From Metridium senile (lineage: Eukaryota > Cnidaria > Anthozoa > Actiniaria > Metridiidae), in assembly GCA_949775045.1 (NCBI GenBank), contig OX459107.1:15555679-15619678 (forward strand): a stretch of 64,000 nt of DNA. The letters are read 5' to 3'. Of the stretch, positions 32,004 through 44,400 are shown piece after piece (the stretch's first letter is position 1; every line of letters starts with the position of its first letter). The position numbers and the translations under genes were made by a program. The notes under the pieces were generated by a model that saw only the letters and a program-made list of their open reading frames with translations, was not told the DNA's origin and did no database searches.

Positions 32004-32440
32004 TTATCTCATAGATACTGAGATTTCATAAAGCAAAACATTTAACAATATATAATTGTTGGGCTACAAGGTGAACATCTCTATTGACAGATATTTTTAC
32101 TAAAAACAATCAAAAACTTTGCCATTGCATGAAAAAAAGTGTTTTAATATGTATCAACTCAATTTAATTTCGTTTTGGAGCCTTCTGCAGCCATTTTTGC
32201 TCAAGTCGCAAAGGTGCCAGTTTTAGTTGTTGACAGTGAGTGTTCGTTGATCGTGTTTCTGATTGGACGAACGATAATTTTCACTAGTGAAAATACATCG
32301 TTCGTCCAATCAGAAAGGCGAACGGTGCTTTTTCACTAGTGAAAAACGTCGTTCGCCTTTCTTATTGGCTAAATTCATCGCACGAACGAAAATTTACTCA
32401 ATTAGATTTTCGTGTGTAAATCTCAGTATCTATGAGATAA
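32004..32440. mobile_element. Foldback MITE with twin internal palindromes, unit A
   Basis: TTATCTCATAGATACTGAGA (32004) and TCTCAGTATCTATGAGATAA (to 32440) are terminal inverted repeats of 23 bp. Inside are two adjacent near-perfect palindromes, 32257-32316 and 32315-32359, both centred on TTTTCACTAGTGAAAA. Confidence 0.8.
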
Positions 32441-32840
32441 AGTACGTTGTATGCGTGATAAATAAGATTTTTGAATTTTTATCGAAAATATATATATCGT
32501 AGATTGTTATTTGCTCATAAAGTAAATAAATTTAAAAGTCCGTTCCACTTATATCTATGATTTTGTAGTTGTCTTTTGCGGTTACATAACTAAAATAATT
32601 ACAGTTTAGATTGGGCATGGCCCGTGCACAAAACTATTTACATGCACATATTGATGTTGCCGGTAAGAACAGGATAATTGTTAAGATATCCTTAGGACAT
32701 AATCATAGGGTATGGGGGTTGGAAGGAAAGGATGTCATGATTGAGTGTAAGCCGGAACGGAACGAGGGATCTACGGAATTGTTTAGCCTAGAACAATGGA
32801 GTCCTATTGTTTCCATAACTTAATCATCGACCGAGGGACA
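32441..32840. other. Unit A spacer containing the empty site of the unit B transposon
   Basis: At 32713-32714 the TG in GGGTATGGGGG is the single-copy target that is duplicated around the 4.4 kb transposon in unit B. A short ATG frame near 32617 (MARAQNYLHAHIDVAG) ends at a possible donor GTAAGAAC, but I cannot support it as an exon. Confidence 0.5.
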
Positions 32841-32841
32841 A

Positions 32842-33232
32842 TGGCCAGTGAGAATATATTACTATTTGAATCCCATCTTCTAATCATATTCCATCCCATA
32901 ACTCAGACTCCCAGACCTCTTCTCCCAAAACTCAAAACTCTTCTTCAATGTTTGTCGTACTGCGAAACTCGTTCCAAATGTTGCAAAGTCACATATTCCA
33001 ATAACTTCCTCTACCAGAGGAAACTTTTATTTAAAGTAATACTTCTTCCCGAAACTCAGAAATAAAACCCCAGAAAGGCCGCGACCCAGAGGGTAACGAA
33101 AAAGAAATACTATTGGCATGACAAAAAAAAAAGACATGGAAATAAGTGTAAAATAAAACAAAGGGCTCCCCCAGACCAAACCGGACCAGGAACCCGCCCG
33201 AAGGCAGGTTATAGTAATATATTCTCACCAGG
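32842..33232. repeat. Inverted repeat pair, possible MITE
   Basis: CAGTGAGAATATATTACTAT near 32846 is mirrored by ATAGTAATATATTCTCACCAG near 33211. The interior has repeated CCCATAACTCAGA-like motifs. Present in unit B at about 53144-53534. Confidence 0.55.
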
Positions 33233-34455
33233 GAAACCCACGCACAAAGCCAATCGGACCTATAGGAGTCTAAGATATGGGAGAAGCGATCCTCGGCAAC
33301 TGCTCCCTGCTAGCCATGACTGACGAAAATGGGAATTCGTGAAGGAGAGTAGATGCATCCTCGGAAAAAATGAACGCTCCTCCCATAACTCAGAACTCTA
33401 TATATACATTAACCCAAAGAAAAAAACCCTCATCCCGTTCATGGTTTTGTATGTTATGACCAATATCTTTAGGTATAATCTAAATGTAACTGGGGCCAGT
33501 GCAGATCTACTTCCTGTAGCGTTTGCAAATCTCACGGTTTGTGAAGCAACGATAAATAAATACTGGCCAAATGAGACTTGAGCCTCTTTCCCATGTTGAT
33601 TTAATTAATATTCCATTTTAGCCATTTTTGGAATCAAATCTTGTCACATTGTAAAATTACGTCCAATCAAAGCTTTCCAGAGACCAAGATTGAGGTGTTC
33701 CACAAAGAAGGCTGTCACAATAGTCATGGTAGCAGATAGCTGTGAGCGCGTTCTAGTGAAATCAATGCTTACTTCGCGTTTATTTTAAGGTACCTAGATG
33801 TTCAAAAATAAAAAATATCAAATAAATTCAAGTGATCAAAATAGTACAACATTTATACGGAACTAATTAGAATGCATGCGCTTATTCCAACAACTTTTAA
33901 TGAATTCACAGACAGAATTTCTATCGGCAAACAACTACATGCAATACAAGTGTTATTTTGTTCTCAAAAGCTACAGCATTTTGCCCAGGAACAGCAGCTC
34001 TCTGATATTTGATCATAAAAAAGTACATATATTTTTCAACATACTGAAGTATAAAACCTTCTTAAATCTTTTCATTTGATAGAAAATTAGGGATATTTCG
34101 ACGGCAACGTAAGTGTCCGGTTTCTTACACTTAATTTTGCGCTAACACTTATTATAACACGTATTGTTACTTGTTTTTAATTATTTTGGAGAATCTGGGA
34201 AATATGAAGCTGTTTTATACTTATCAACGTATTTTGCATATACAAACGATCTGCCAAAGCGACTTTTAAATTATCTGCCGTAGCCTTTCATAACAAAAGC
34301 AACTCCTGATTCAAAGACGTTTGTTTGTAGCCATTACTTTTCGGTGTATTCAGACTTTTTGTAATCACTGGTATTTGCGTGGTACGCCCTGGGCACATAA
34401 TCTTAAGACTGACTGAATATATCTAGTATGTCTGTAAATATCAAAAAATTATTCA

Positions 34456-34460
<5 letters not shown>
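33233..34460. other. Unit A spacer, no supported gene
   Basis: Conserved with unit B (53535-54775) except small indels, including a 30-bp insertion in B near 54615. No exon features. Confidence 0.4.

Positions 34461-34544
<84 letters not shown>
34460..34544. repeat. AAT microsatellite at retrotransposon 3' end, unit A
   Basis: An AAT tract directly adjoins the 3' end (minus strand) of the RLE retrotransposon. The unit B tract is longer and contains AGT repeats. Confidence 0.9.
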
Positions 34545-34545
<1 letters not shown>

Positions 34546-34988
34546 TTTTTTTAAATAATAATCACTTTAATAATAATATAATATTAATATAAAAATATAT
34601 AAAACTATCTAAAAAATTTACAATTTCGATTATATATAAATATACAAATTACAATGCATTCAATTTATAAAAAGGATCATCTAAGAATGTTTAACTAAAT
34701 ATATACACTATTACAAATCTAATTCTGATAAAAAAAATACAAACAAATAATACAGATAAGAATAATAATAATATAAAAAGATAGAAAAATAAATAAAAGT
34801 CTAGCTTATTCGGGCAATAGCGTTATCGAGGGAGATGTCTACATTTGTAGTATCAACAGTTCTTCTTATTGACCTTGATCCTCTAAGGCATAGCAAAGCA
34901 GAACGTATCAGTGCAAAGGAAACTTTGGCCCTAACCCGTGACATCGTATTAGCATAGTTCTCTCCCTTCTTAATCGATAATAATTCAG

Positions 34989-37931
34989 CTAAGCGTTTAT
35001 GGTAGGTCTTGCACTCAGTGCCCATTCCACAGTGCCCATTCCACCTGTTGTACTGAACACTAAAGGCGTAAAAGTTCCTTGCTCCACCTCCATGACCCTG
35101 TTGGCATATTTGCGTTTCTTCTCATTCTCATGCTGCCTGTAGACTTGCTCAGGTGTCTGCTCACGGTAGGAGTCTGCATAAGGGTGGCATACCCGGACAT
35201 CAAAGTATACAGACCTCTGTCGCTCCCAGAAACCTTTGGCGTGGATGTCAAGACGGGCGTCGGGGGATCTGTTCGCACCCCTGTTCAAAGTCTCTCCGGT
35301 TATCTGCTGAAGAACCGGCTCCACCTCTACATCCTTGCACACTGTGCTCAACAGCTCTGCTTCCAGATCACGAAGCTCATTGTGACGTTGTATCACGAAG
35401 CCGCCCCTCCTACAGATCATCGCATGGTCGACATCAAATATATCTCCACAGATGCACGTCTTCGGTATGTCGGAGATTTCCCAATTATATCTCATCTTGA
35501 TGGCGTCTCTAAATTCTCGTTTGTTTAGATCGTAACCCAGATCTTTTATGGGTATTACAGTTAACCAGCTCGAAGCGCCTTTTTCCGACGTTAGTTCTAA
35601 CGCTCTCAGAGATCTCGGTGTTAGATTGTTCTTGACCATCTCTTGTGTCTCCTTTAGAAGCTCGTTTTTCCTAGCTCCTGCCTGTAGTTTAGCAGAGCGC
35701 ATATCTGCCTCATCTGGAGGTTGATGGTTTTGAGTCACAATGCGTTTTACCAGGGGTTCAGTGATGGTAACTGAGGCCTGGTATTCTAGAGATGACGATT
35801 CAGTTGGATTTGCGATACCCAGTCCGCCCATACGTACTGGGAGTGCAAGCAAGCCACGTTCGTCTGTAGTAACTTGATGCTCTGTGATGGCGGGAATCAG
35901 AACTTCAGTTAACGCACGCTCAAGTGGCTCAAGCAAGTCGGTAATATCAGGAAGTGTCCTTAAAAAATAGGTCCAGCGGTGACGTAGACCAGCGGTAAAG
36001 GCAGCGTAACTCGCCTGAGGTTGGGATATGGCGAACTCTGCAAGCTTGCTGATTTGGCGAACCCAGTCCTCAACTTTCTCTTCAACATATTCCTCTAGGG
36101 AAGACCTGGATCCGAGGACTGCTCCAAGGTGCTTGTGGCCTTCAGAAGTGATGTTGATCGCAGTATCACCAAACACCTTTCTTGCAGCGTTCTCTCTCTC
36201 GGGCTTGGTGATTAACCAGCATTTCTTCGCGTTAGGGAAGTATCCTAATGCTGGTCCACTTTTGGAAAGATCGTCCCACCACTTTTTGACGTCATCAAGC
36301 GAGCCACTTCCGGTTGCGTCATCCGCGAACCAGCACTGTTTGGTTGAGCTTGATAGTTGTAATCGTGTGATAAGTGGCTGAAGACTAATGGCGTACAGGC
36401 TCATAGCGAGCGGATCACCCGGCTGCGTGGTGCCTTCAACAGATCGTAATTCTTGCCCGCCGAGAACAAAAAGCCGAGCGGGTTGTCTGTAGATATTAAT
36501 TGCATACGTAGCTACGGTTGGGCATAACACTCTCATATTGTGTAATGCTGCGGATCTGTTCAGAGCATTAAAAGCATTAGAGGCGTCGATCAGTAGGACG
36601 GCATCTGTTTCATCTGCTTCAAAGATGTTGCGCATTGCATGAATTGCAGCTTCGTTTCCACTTTTTAGCCCAGCGCATACTTGAAGTGAGCCAATTGCGT
36701 CGATGACATCAGATTTAGTTACTCTTGTCACGCACTTCCCAATAATCCTACGAAGGACTTCGCCAACTCCGATTGGTCGGACCGCGCCCTCTCCTTTGTC
36801 GAGTGGTATTAAGCGGTTAGATAATAATGCCTCGATACTGCTGGGATCAATGTACTCCGTACATAATCTTCTGGCCATTACAGCGACAGCGTTACAAAGA
36901 TCTGCGCTTGACCTCTTGAAGGATTTGCAGGCAAGCAGTCTCCTAAATCCATTTGCATCTACCCCTGAGGGTCCCCCTGAACCCTTGGTCCTGAGCGCGG
37001 CATCTCGAACCATTTCACCGTCAATTTCCTGAAACATCGTGTTTGGGACGTCTTCGATCTGTCCAAAAAGTAAGGATCCTAGGCGGGCTTCCTGTGCGTC
37101 GGGGTGCTTTTCCTTGAGTTGCATCATGACGTCATTACTTAAAGGGAGAATCCCTCCCCCGTTGTCATCACTGAGATATCGCAGGGCAGAATGAATTTGC
37201 CCTCTCATGACAAGATTAGCAAACACTTTAGCCTTATTGGGTGGTTCAGTTCTTTTAGAATTAATAAGACGTCTTTGAATCATCCGCCCTTCTCGCAATA
37301 AGGTATCAATGTCGCCTTCTTTCCACAGTGCGAGACGTTTAGCCAAACATTCCTGATGATCCTTCGCCTTAGATTTCCTGCTTGGTTTTTGAAGCCCAAC
37401 GGCCATAAACACAATAGCTGCTTTGAGAGAGACATGTTGCCCTTCTGATCCATTGTTCCAATCGTTTATATGCTCAGTTAATTTGTTAATGAAATCTTTG
37501 CCAGTTTTTCCGTACGGAACAAGAAAGGTGTTCTTGCGCCATTGTGAGATTTCATTGTATGCATTATCAATGGTCAGTGTCTCAAGAGTTATTGTTTTTC
37601 CGTCATTAGAGAGCCCCCAATTAAATGAGAATGGAGTTTCCAAAGCTTTGTATTCCGGCAATTTTCCGGGCATTTCGACTGACGCGTGTTCAATAACAGA
37701 ATAATCAGCTTCCATTGTTGGTGGTGTCTCCTCAGAGAATTGAACTGAAGTTGTATGCAAATTTGTGTTTAAAGTCGTCTCATTAGCATTTCGGCTTTGC
37801 TGTCTGTTTGGATTAAGATTTTCAACAATGGTTGCGCTTGAAATATTATTTAAAGCAATATTCGAGATAGTGGACTCATCGACATCAGTATCATGTACAT
37901 GTATATTGCTCGCTGAAATATTGGTGTCGAT
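34989..37931 (-). pseudogene. Reverse transcriptase and restriction-like endonuclease ORF, unit A
   Basis: From the stop at 37932 the frame is open to 34989; the first in-frame ATG is near 37716 ([10 protein letters not shown]). Numbered from the TTG at 37760, the RT has [20 protein letters not shown] (317), [12 protein letters not shown] (391), TTQPGDP (444), FADDATG (478) and GYFPNAKK (506). Then come [15 protein letters not shown] (CCHC, 769-783), [14 protein letters not shown] and YFDVRV (endonuclease core, 831-857) and HENEKKRKY. The 3-bp insertion giving TTQPGDP breaks the usual QGDP motif, which is intact in unit B. A 14-bp tandem duplication (35017-35044) shifts the frame after GGMGT; the lost tail continues as [20 protein letters not shown] in another frame to 34801. 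Confidence 0.82.
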
Positions 37932-38162
37932 TTACTCTAGTCTCGAAGCTTGGTCCCTCAGATTCTGGCTTTTAAAGGCAAGATGTGCATAGCCTTTCGC
38001 TTCCCACATCTCGGTCATTACTTCAATGTAGCCCTTTTTCCTTCCATTCCTATTTCTTGGAGCATTATTCGACGCAACCAAATCCTGCGCATTTGTTTTA
38101 CATTCGAGGAGGTCCTTGTTCATTCGTTCCGTCCATTTAACGTTTCTAGTCCTTCTAGACAT
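37932..38162 (-). pseudogene. N-terminal segment of the RLE retrotransposon protein, unit A
   Basis: ATG at 38162 starts MSRRTRNVKWTERMNKDLLE, and the segment ends SQNLRDQASRLE at a TAA (37934-37932). The RNVKWTERMNKDLLECK and YIEVMTEMWEAKGY parts look like a Myb/SANT-type helix bundle, as often found in front of such RTs. The downstream frame is the same frame and stays open, so this is one protein interrupted by a single stop codon, not a separate gene. Confidence 0.65.
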
Positions 38163-38215
38163 CTTATCTTGGAAGAGCTATTCAGCACACTTCCGCCATT
38201 TTACACGTCCGCCCA

Positions 38216-39786
<1,571 letters not shown>

Positions 39787-39865
<79 letters not shown>

Positions 39866-39900
39866 TAATATATATAATAATATAATAATAATAACAATTA
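39787..39900. repeat. AAT microsatellite, right half of the target tract
   Basis: AAT repeats to about 39863, then TA-rich sequence shared with unit B at 58780-58815. Confidence 0.9.
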
Positions 39901-39941
39901 TCTGCCAGAACGCAAACATCGTTATCAATATCATCATCAAA

Positions 39942-40303
39942 AAATGAAAACTTTTTGCATGTATAGTATTACAGTTGTTATACGGAAAAGCTGTTTCTTA
40001 TTACTGTTGCTATGTTACGAGTAGGTTTTCAAAAATATGTCTAAATTAAAGTGTGAGATAATTGAGCAATTTCCATTTTAGTATTTTTCCAATTATTAGG
40101 GCACACGTGTCCATCTAGAACGATTGAGACGTTGAAAAAGTGATTTTTTTATACTAAAATGGAAATTGCTCAATTATTTCACACTTTAATTTAGACTAAA
40201 GTGGCATATTTTTGAAAACCTACTCGTAACATAACAAAAATAATAAGAAACAGCTTTTCCGTATAACAACTGTAATACTATACATGCAAAAAGTTTTCAT
40301 TTT
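39942..40303. mobile_element. FB2 foldback element with SINE fragment in its loop, unit A
   Basis: About 150-bp arms pair: AAATGAAAACTTTTTGCATG at the left, CATGCAAAAAGTTTTCATTT at the right, continuing through GAGCAATTTCCATTTTAGTA. The loop (about 40087-40150) is a 5'-truncated SINE 3' end. Confidence 0.85.
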
Positions 40304-41099
40304 AGTTACTAATGCTTTAATAATAGTAATTAAAAACTAGACGCATAACTGCGTGAACTCGGGATTCTCTTTGATGCTCTAGCTACGCGTTTAATTATAA
40401 GTACAATTCATGAAAATAGACGCCTGCGTGAACGCGCACTTTCATCAGAAATTTGTTTATCTACCTATATCTGATATGAATAATTTGCAGTTTCTTTTTG
40501 TAGATTACCTGTAAAACTGTCACTAAATTGAAGTTCATAATCAGTATTAAACACATTTAAACTTGTGGGTAGTTCTGATTTCATGAGAAATGACTGTCAT
40601 GCCGATTGTGACAATCAGAACTGATCCTCAATATTCATGATCATTACAGTCAAGCTCATTTGATGAATTAATTTCATTTTTGTTATTATAAATTAAAGAA
40701 CATAAACTCATTGCAGCACATTGTTGTAATTTTAAAGGTAAAAGCATTACCTTTGCTATATGGTGCTGTTGTCTTGCTTGGATCAACATATAGTGTGTTT
40801 TTAGGACCAGTATTCTTCTCTACATCATAATATAGTTTACACTTACAGTAATTCATTACATGTGACTGAGTCTTATAGAGAGACATCGGTCTATTACAAG
40901 AAAGGGACGATATATACCGACTGGCTTTACATTTGAACCTTTTTTGAGAAATAAATGCTTGTGTCCCAATCCCCTTGAACTTTGAAGAATAATGCTCGAT
41001 TTTGACCTTTGCACAGTTAATATAATTATGTAACTCAGAAGACCTTGGTATATTTGAGCGTATTCTATGATATACAAACCGTCTAAGCTTCCTACTTTT

Positions 41100-41649
41100 G
41101 GTGTTTAAACGCCTTTATTAATCGTGTTGATATTCTACATTTTGTACTTGTCTCACAACTATAATGACAGCGAAAATGTCAACAAACCTTGGATAACGAG
41201 ATCTGGTATTATTTGTAATCTTTATTGTGACTTCTGCATCATTATATACATTCATACCTGTACAGTCGAACAACTAGTAATATATCACAATCACTGAACG
41301 ATGAAATGACAATAGTTTGAGTGTAGCGGTTGAAGAACTTGACTTTTTTGTACCCTAATAAAGACTAAACGCCTGTATTAATCGTGTTGATATTCTACAT
41401 TTTGTACTTGTCTCACAACTATGATGAGAGCGAAAATGTCTATAATTATAATAAACAAGTCTTGTATAACGAGATCTTGTATTATTTGTAATCTTTATTG
41501 TTACTTCTGCATCATTATATACATTCATACCTGTACAGTCAAACAACTAGTTTTATCTAATATATCACAATCACTGAACGATGAAATGACAATAGTTTGA
41601 GTGTAGCAGTCGAAGAACTTGACTGTTTTGTACCCTAATAAAGACTAAT
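41100..41649. repeat. Two-copy tandem duplication, about 270 bp
   Basis: Both copies run from AACGCCT(T/G)TATTAATCGTG to TACCCTAATAAAGACTA. They differ by scattered substitutions and a 20-bp indel, so the duplication is older than the A/B split. Confidence 0.8.
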
Positions 41650-41760
41650 ATCAAATAGGAAAAACAGAAAATACTTCCTTGAATTAAAAATAATAAAAGA
41701 AGCAAGGTACTTAGCATTATTATATGAAAGAAGTCATCATTTTTGAGAAGCTAGGCGGCC

Positions 41761-42093
41761 TTACTTTGAGTCTGGTTGACTGTAAACACAAGTCGCTAGT
41801 CTTGAATCTTCTTCGCTTAAAATGCCGCTTGCAATCCTCGTTTTTTCTTCGGTAGACCTTTGTTCACAATCTGTAGTTGAGCTTTGTTGTTTTAGAGTTT
41901 GTATAAGTTTGATTATAATTCGCTTTTGAATACATAGTTTAAGTTCCACGATAGGCATTTTCATAGTCAGTTTGACGATAGATTCACGGCGTCTCTCTAA
42001 ATCTCCTTTCCGAAAACGCTTGACATCTTTTAGTGTGGCTATACCGCGAATGGTGTGTGGATTTGCAAGCGATTTGAGTGTATTTAAAGACAT
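41761..42093 (-). CDS. Hypothetical 110-residue protein
   Basis: ATG at 42093 starts MSLNTLKSLANPHTIRGIAT, stop at 41761. It is Lys/Arg/Thr-rich with a KRFRKGDLERRRES stretch and no recognised domain. The product is intact and has a true ATG, but nothing beyond openness supports it. It lies inside the 1.9 kb insertion and may be part of a captured gene or an element protein. Confidence 0.35.
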   Translation of the reverse strand: MSLNTLKSLANPHTIRGIATLKDVKRFRKGDLERRRESIVKLTMKMPIVELKLCIQKRIIIKLIQTLKQQSSTTDCEQRSTEEKTRIASGILSEEDSRLATCVYSQPDSK

Positions 42094-42132
42094 TGATTAC
42101 TAAAACACTGTACTGTCAAAGTTAGAAACAAA

Positions 42133-42213
42133 ATGGCTGCCGAAATTGAAGTAATTCAGAACTTGGACGATACTGCGCGTGCGCGTCTTTTTGGCGATGA
42201 CGAAGAAAAATAA
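42133..42213 (+). CDS. Hypothetical 26-residue peptide, divergent partner
   Basis: AACAAAATGGCTGCCGAA is a strong start context. The frame reads MAAEIEVIQNLDDTARARLF then GDDEEK and stops. Starts of this and the minus-strand 110-residue frame are 39 bp apart, as at a bidirectional promoter. It could be a captured first exon whose donor is lost. Confidence 0.3.
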   Translation: MAAEIEVIQNLDDTARARLFGDDEEK

Positions 42214-42276
42214 AAAAAATACAAATAATGCCGAATTTTAAACTCGGTGATTCCACAGGAATCCCGAGTAAAAACC

Positions 42277-42472
42277 CACTGTAAAGGCCCGCCGGCAAAT
42301 GGTTTCAACATTTGCTTCAACATCCGTTCGATTTTGTTGAACGGCAATGTTTAAACGCTTTTAAACTCTTTCAACATTGTTGACACATGTTGAATCGATG
42401 TTGAATTGATGTTAAAAAGTTTGAGTTTAAAAGCGTTTAAACATTGCCATTCAACAAAATCGAACGGATTCA
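42277..42472. mobile_element. FB1 foldback element, unit B
   Basis: Same as at 23637 with a slightly longer loop. It starts unit B. Confidence 0.82.
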
Positions 42473-42525
42473 CAAATAATGAATTAAACTATCTATAATA
42501 TGACTGAATAAATTATAATTTATTA

Positions 42526-42538
42526 TAATAAATTAAAC
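42526..42538. other. Empty target site of the Penelope-like insertion, unit B
   Basis: One copy of TAATAAATTAAAC with the same flanks that border the Penelope insertions in A and C. Proves the 13-bp direct repeats there are target duplications. Confidence 0.9.
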
Positions 42539-43121
42539 ATATAAAATCAAATAATATTATTGTTATAGTTAGCGACGTGATTCGGAATTAAATTATCTTA
42601 TATTACCGAAGGTGTTGTTTTTAATACATTCAATTCATAAAACACCTATATTTTTAAATGTCCAACATCGTTTTATACTTTGCTAGAACGGCAATACAGT
42701 ATGAATTCTTAACACTTCAGTTTTGTATTCTTACAATGGATGCCAACGGTTTGAGGATTATCACGATTTATAGACATAGACTTTTAATTAGTATCATAAG
42801 TTTGAAATACATTTTTCCTGAGTCAAATTAGCCGTCTTTTTAGTAAGAAAAGGTGGATTACGGACTCTATCAAAACAAAACTCGTGCAAATAATTTATTG
42901 CAAATTGAACTCGAAAGCATGATTACCTATCGACACATGGCCTACCCTGGATGCCAGACGTTTGACACGTTTTTACGATTTAAAGTAGTTTCAAGGACTA
43001 TTTTGAATGTATTTTGTTCGTCGCATGCACCAACAAGTTCTGAAGTTACCAAGTGGACGATATCAGCATTTATTAACCTACATAGAACATTTCCACAGCC
43101 ACTTTACGAGATACGGCTGTC
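42539..43121. promoter_or_regulatory. Upstream region of glycosyltransferase-like pseudogene, unit B
   Basis: Homologous to 26834-27419 with the 75-bp block in the B/C orientation and a few substitutions plus a 2-bp deletion near 42979. Confidence 0.4.
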
Positions 43122-44196
43122 ATGGCAAGACCCACTAAAACGAAAATACTTGTCTTTGTTGCTTTCTTCGGCTTTATTCTTTGTCAATGGGTTATAATAT
43201 ACAGAAATGTTGGCAAGACGAAGCCTGACTTTCTTCATTCTACTATCAACAAGGAGTTTGTCTATTTGGTTCAAGCGGAGTCTTGTTTGCCTTCGTACTT
43301 TACGCAAGAGAATGTTACTGGTAACGCAACAGCCTGTAAATGCGATGTGATTGTGTTAAGTTATAAAGCAGAGTGTCGCGTAAGGCTGGTAGAAGCCAAC
43401 GTGGAGCATGTGCAGTACATCTACGGTCCCAACACTGACGTGGACGTCCGGTAGAAACACGCTGTATAGATACGCAAAGAAACTTAACGTGAATTACCGT
43501 TATTACATATTCGCCGATGATGACTTGCGTCTTGCGTACAACCCGTACATAAACGCATCCGAGACGAATAAGCCAGAGCTACGTACTTTTGAGAAGTTTT
43601 TACTAGACGTTGAACCTGTGCTTGGTTGCGTAAATTACTTAGTGCACCATCGGGCGTCTTCGATACGAACGATACGACAGAACTGTTTAAACAAACCCGA
43701 CTTGTCTCTCCTCCCTATGATCCATTTTGATCCGATCCTGAACGCGTTTCATAGAGACGCCCTAGATGAACTTCTTCCATATCCAGAGGATTACGATAAG
43801 GAGTGCTGGTGGCATTCAAATCGGTTCACTTCCATCGCAATTGAATTCAGTTTTAGAGGCCAAGCTGTCATGTTCCCTGGAATAACTGTTACAAACCTTA
43901 AACACAGACCCTATCCTGTCAATAACACCAATGAAATAGCTGTGCTGAACATCGCAATTGACAAAGAGATAGCGAAGCTACCTGAGTCTTATCGACATCA
44001 TTTTGCTGTGAGGGGGTACAAGGATAAACCTCGCAGATACGGCGAAGGTTATTGCCCGACAACATGTATGGAGGTTATACCACACCAGACTATAAAACCC
44101 TATTCTTGCTATGAAAAATTCCCTATGAGCACTTACAAGTCGTATGATGATGTTTTTAATGAAACTGCGCTTGGGATCGACCTGGACAAGCACTAG
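43122..44196 (+). pseudogene. Glycosyltransferase-like gene broken by a 1-bp insertion, unit B
   Basis: Identical in layout to unit A, but an extra G at 43437 (AACACTGACGTGG against AACACTACGTGG) shifts the frame just before the DDD motif and ends the protein after 110 residues. The rest of the coding sequence stays open in the shifted frame to 44196. Other changes are few (L47V, P89L, K93N, R244S), so loss is recent. The truncated product would keep the membrane anchor but have no catalytic domain. Confidence 0.85.
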
Positions 44197-44341
44197 TAAT
44201 TTCAATATACATAACTTATGTTCTGTACTTCAAGATGAATTAAATTAGTAGTATTGATAAGGTATGATACGACCATTAACATTTTCAGTTAGTCACTCAA
44301 GATTGGATTATTCGGTCGGCTAGTCGTATAATAAGGGGGTT

Positions 44342-44400
44342 GTAACTGTTGTACCTATGGACATGTCGAAAGCGTTCGACACTATTCCGCATGCTCTACT
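44342..44400 (+). pseudogene. Reverse transcriptase motif fragment, unit B
   Basis: Same DMSKAFDTIPHALL remnant as at 28639, ending directly at the minisatellite. Confidence 0.72.

Larger units (their letters stand above)
34545..38215 (-). mobile_element. RLE-type non-LTR retrotransposon, unit A
   Basis: A near full-length element of about 3.67 kb lies on the minus strand between an AAT tract and an AATA/AAT tract. The 5' end begins GGGCGGACGTGTAAAATGG. Coding runs from 38162 to about 34801 with an in-frame stop and a C-terminal frameshift. Its order is N-terminal helix-rich domain, reverse transcriptase, CCHC zinc motif, restriction-like endonuclease, the layout of the R2/R4/NeSL/CRE superclade. 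It was presumably inserted into a TAA-type microsatellite. Confidence 0.82.
40337..42269. mobile_element. 1.9 kb insertion at end of unit A, absent from B
   Basis: Unit B and the start of A join AATTAAAAA to ACCACTG directly, while here 1.93 kb intervenes. Its ends carry CTCGGGATTC (40358) and GAATCCCGAG (42260) in inverted orientation, not quite at the edges. It contains a 265-285-bp tandem duplication (41100-41364 and 41366-41649) and two divergent small frames at its right side. Element class unknown. Confidence 0.6.

Noticed and set aside
35079..35528. Plus-strand frames of 100-150 codons opposite the retrotransposon
   Set aside because: Shadows of the minus-strand RT/endonuclease gene. 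They lack their own features.
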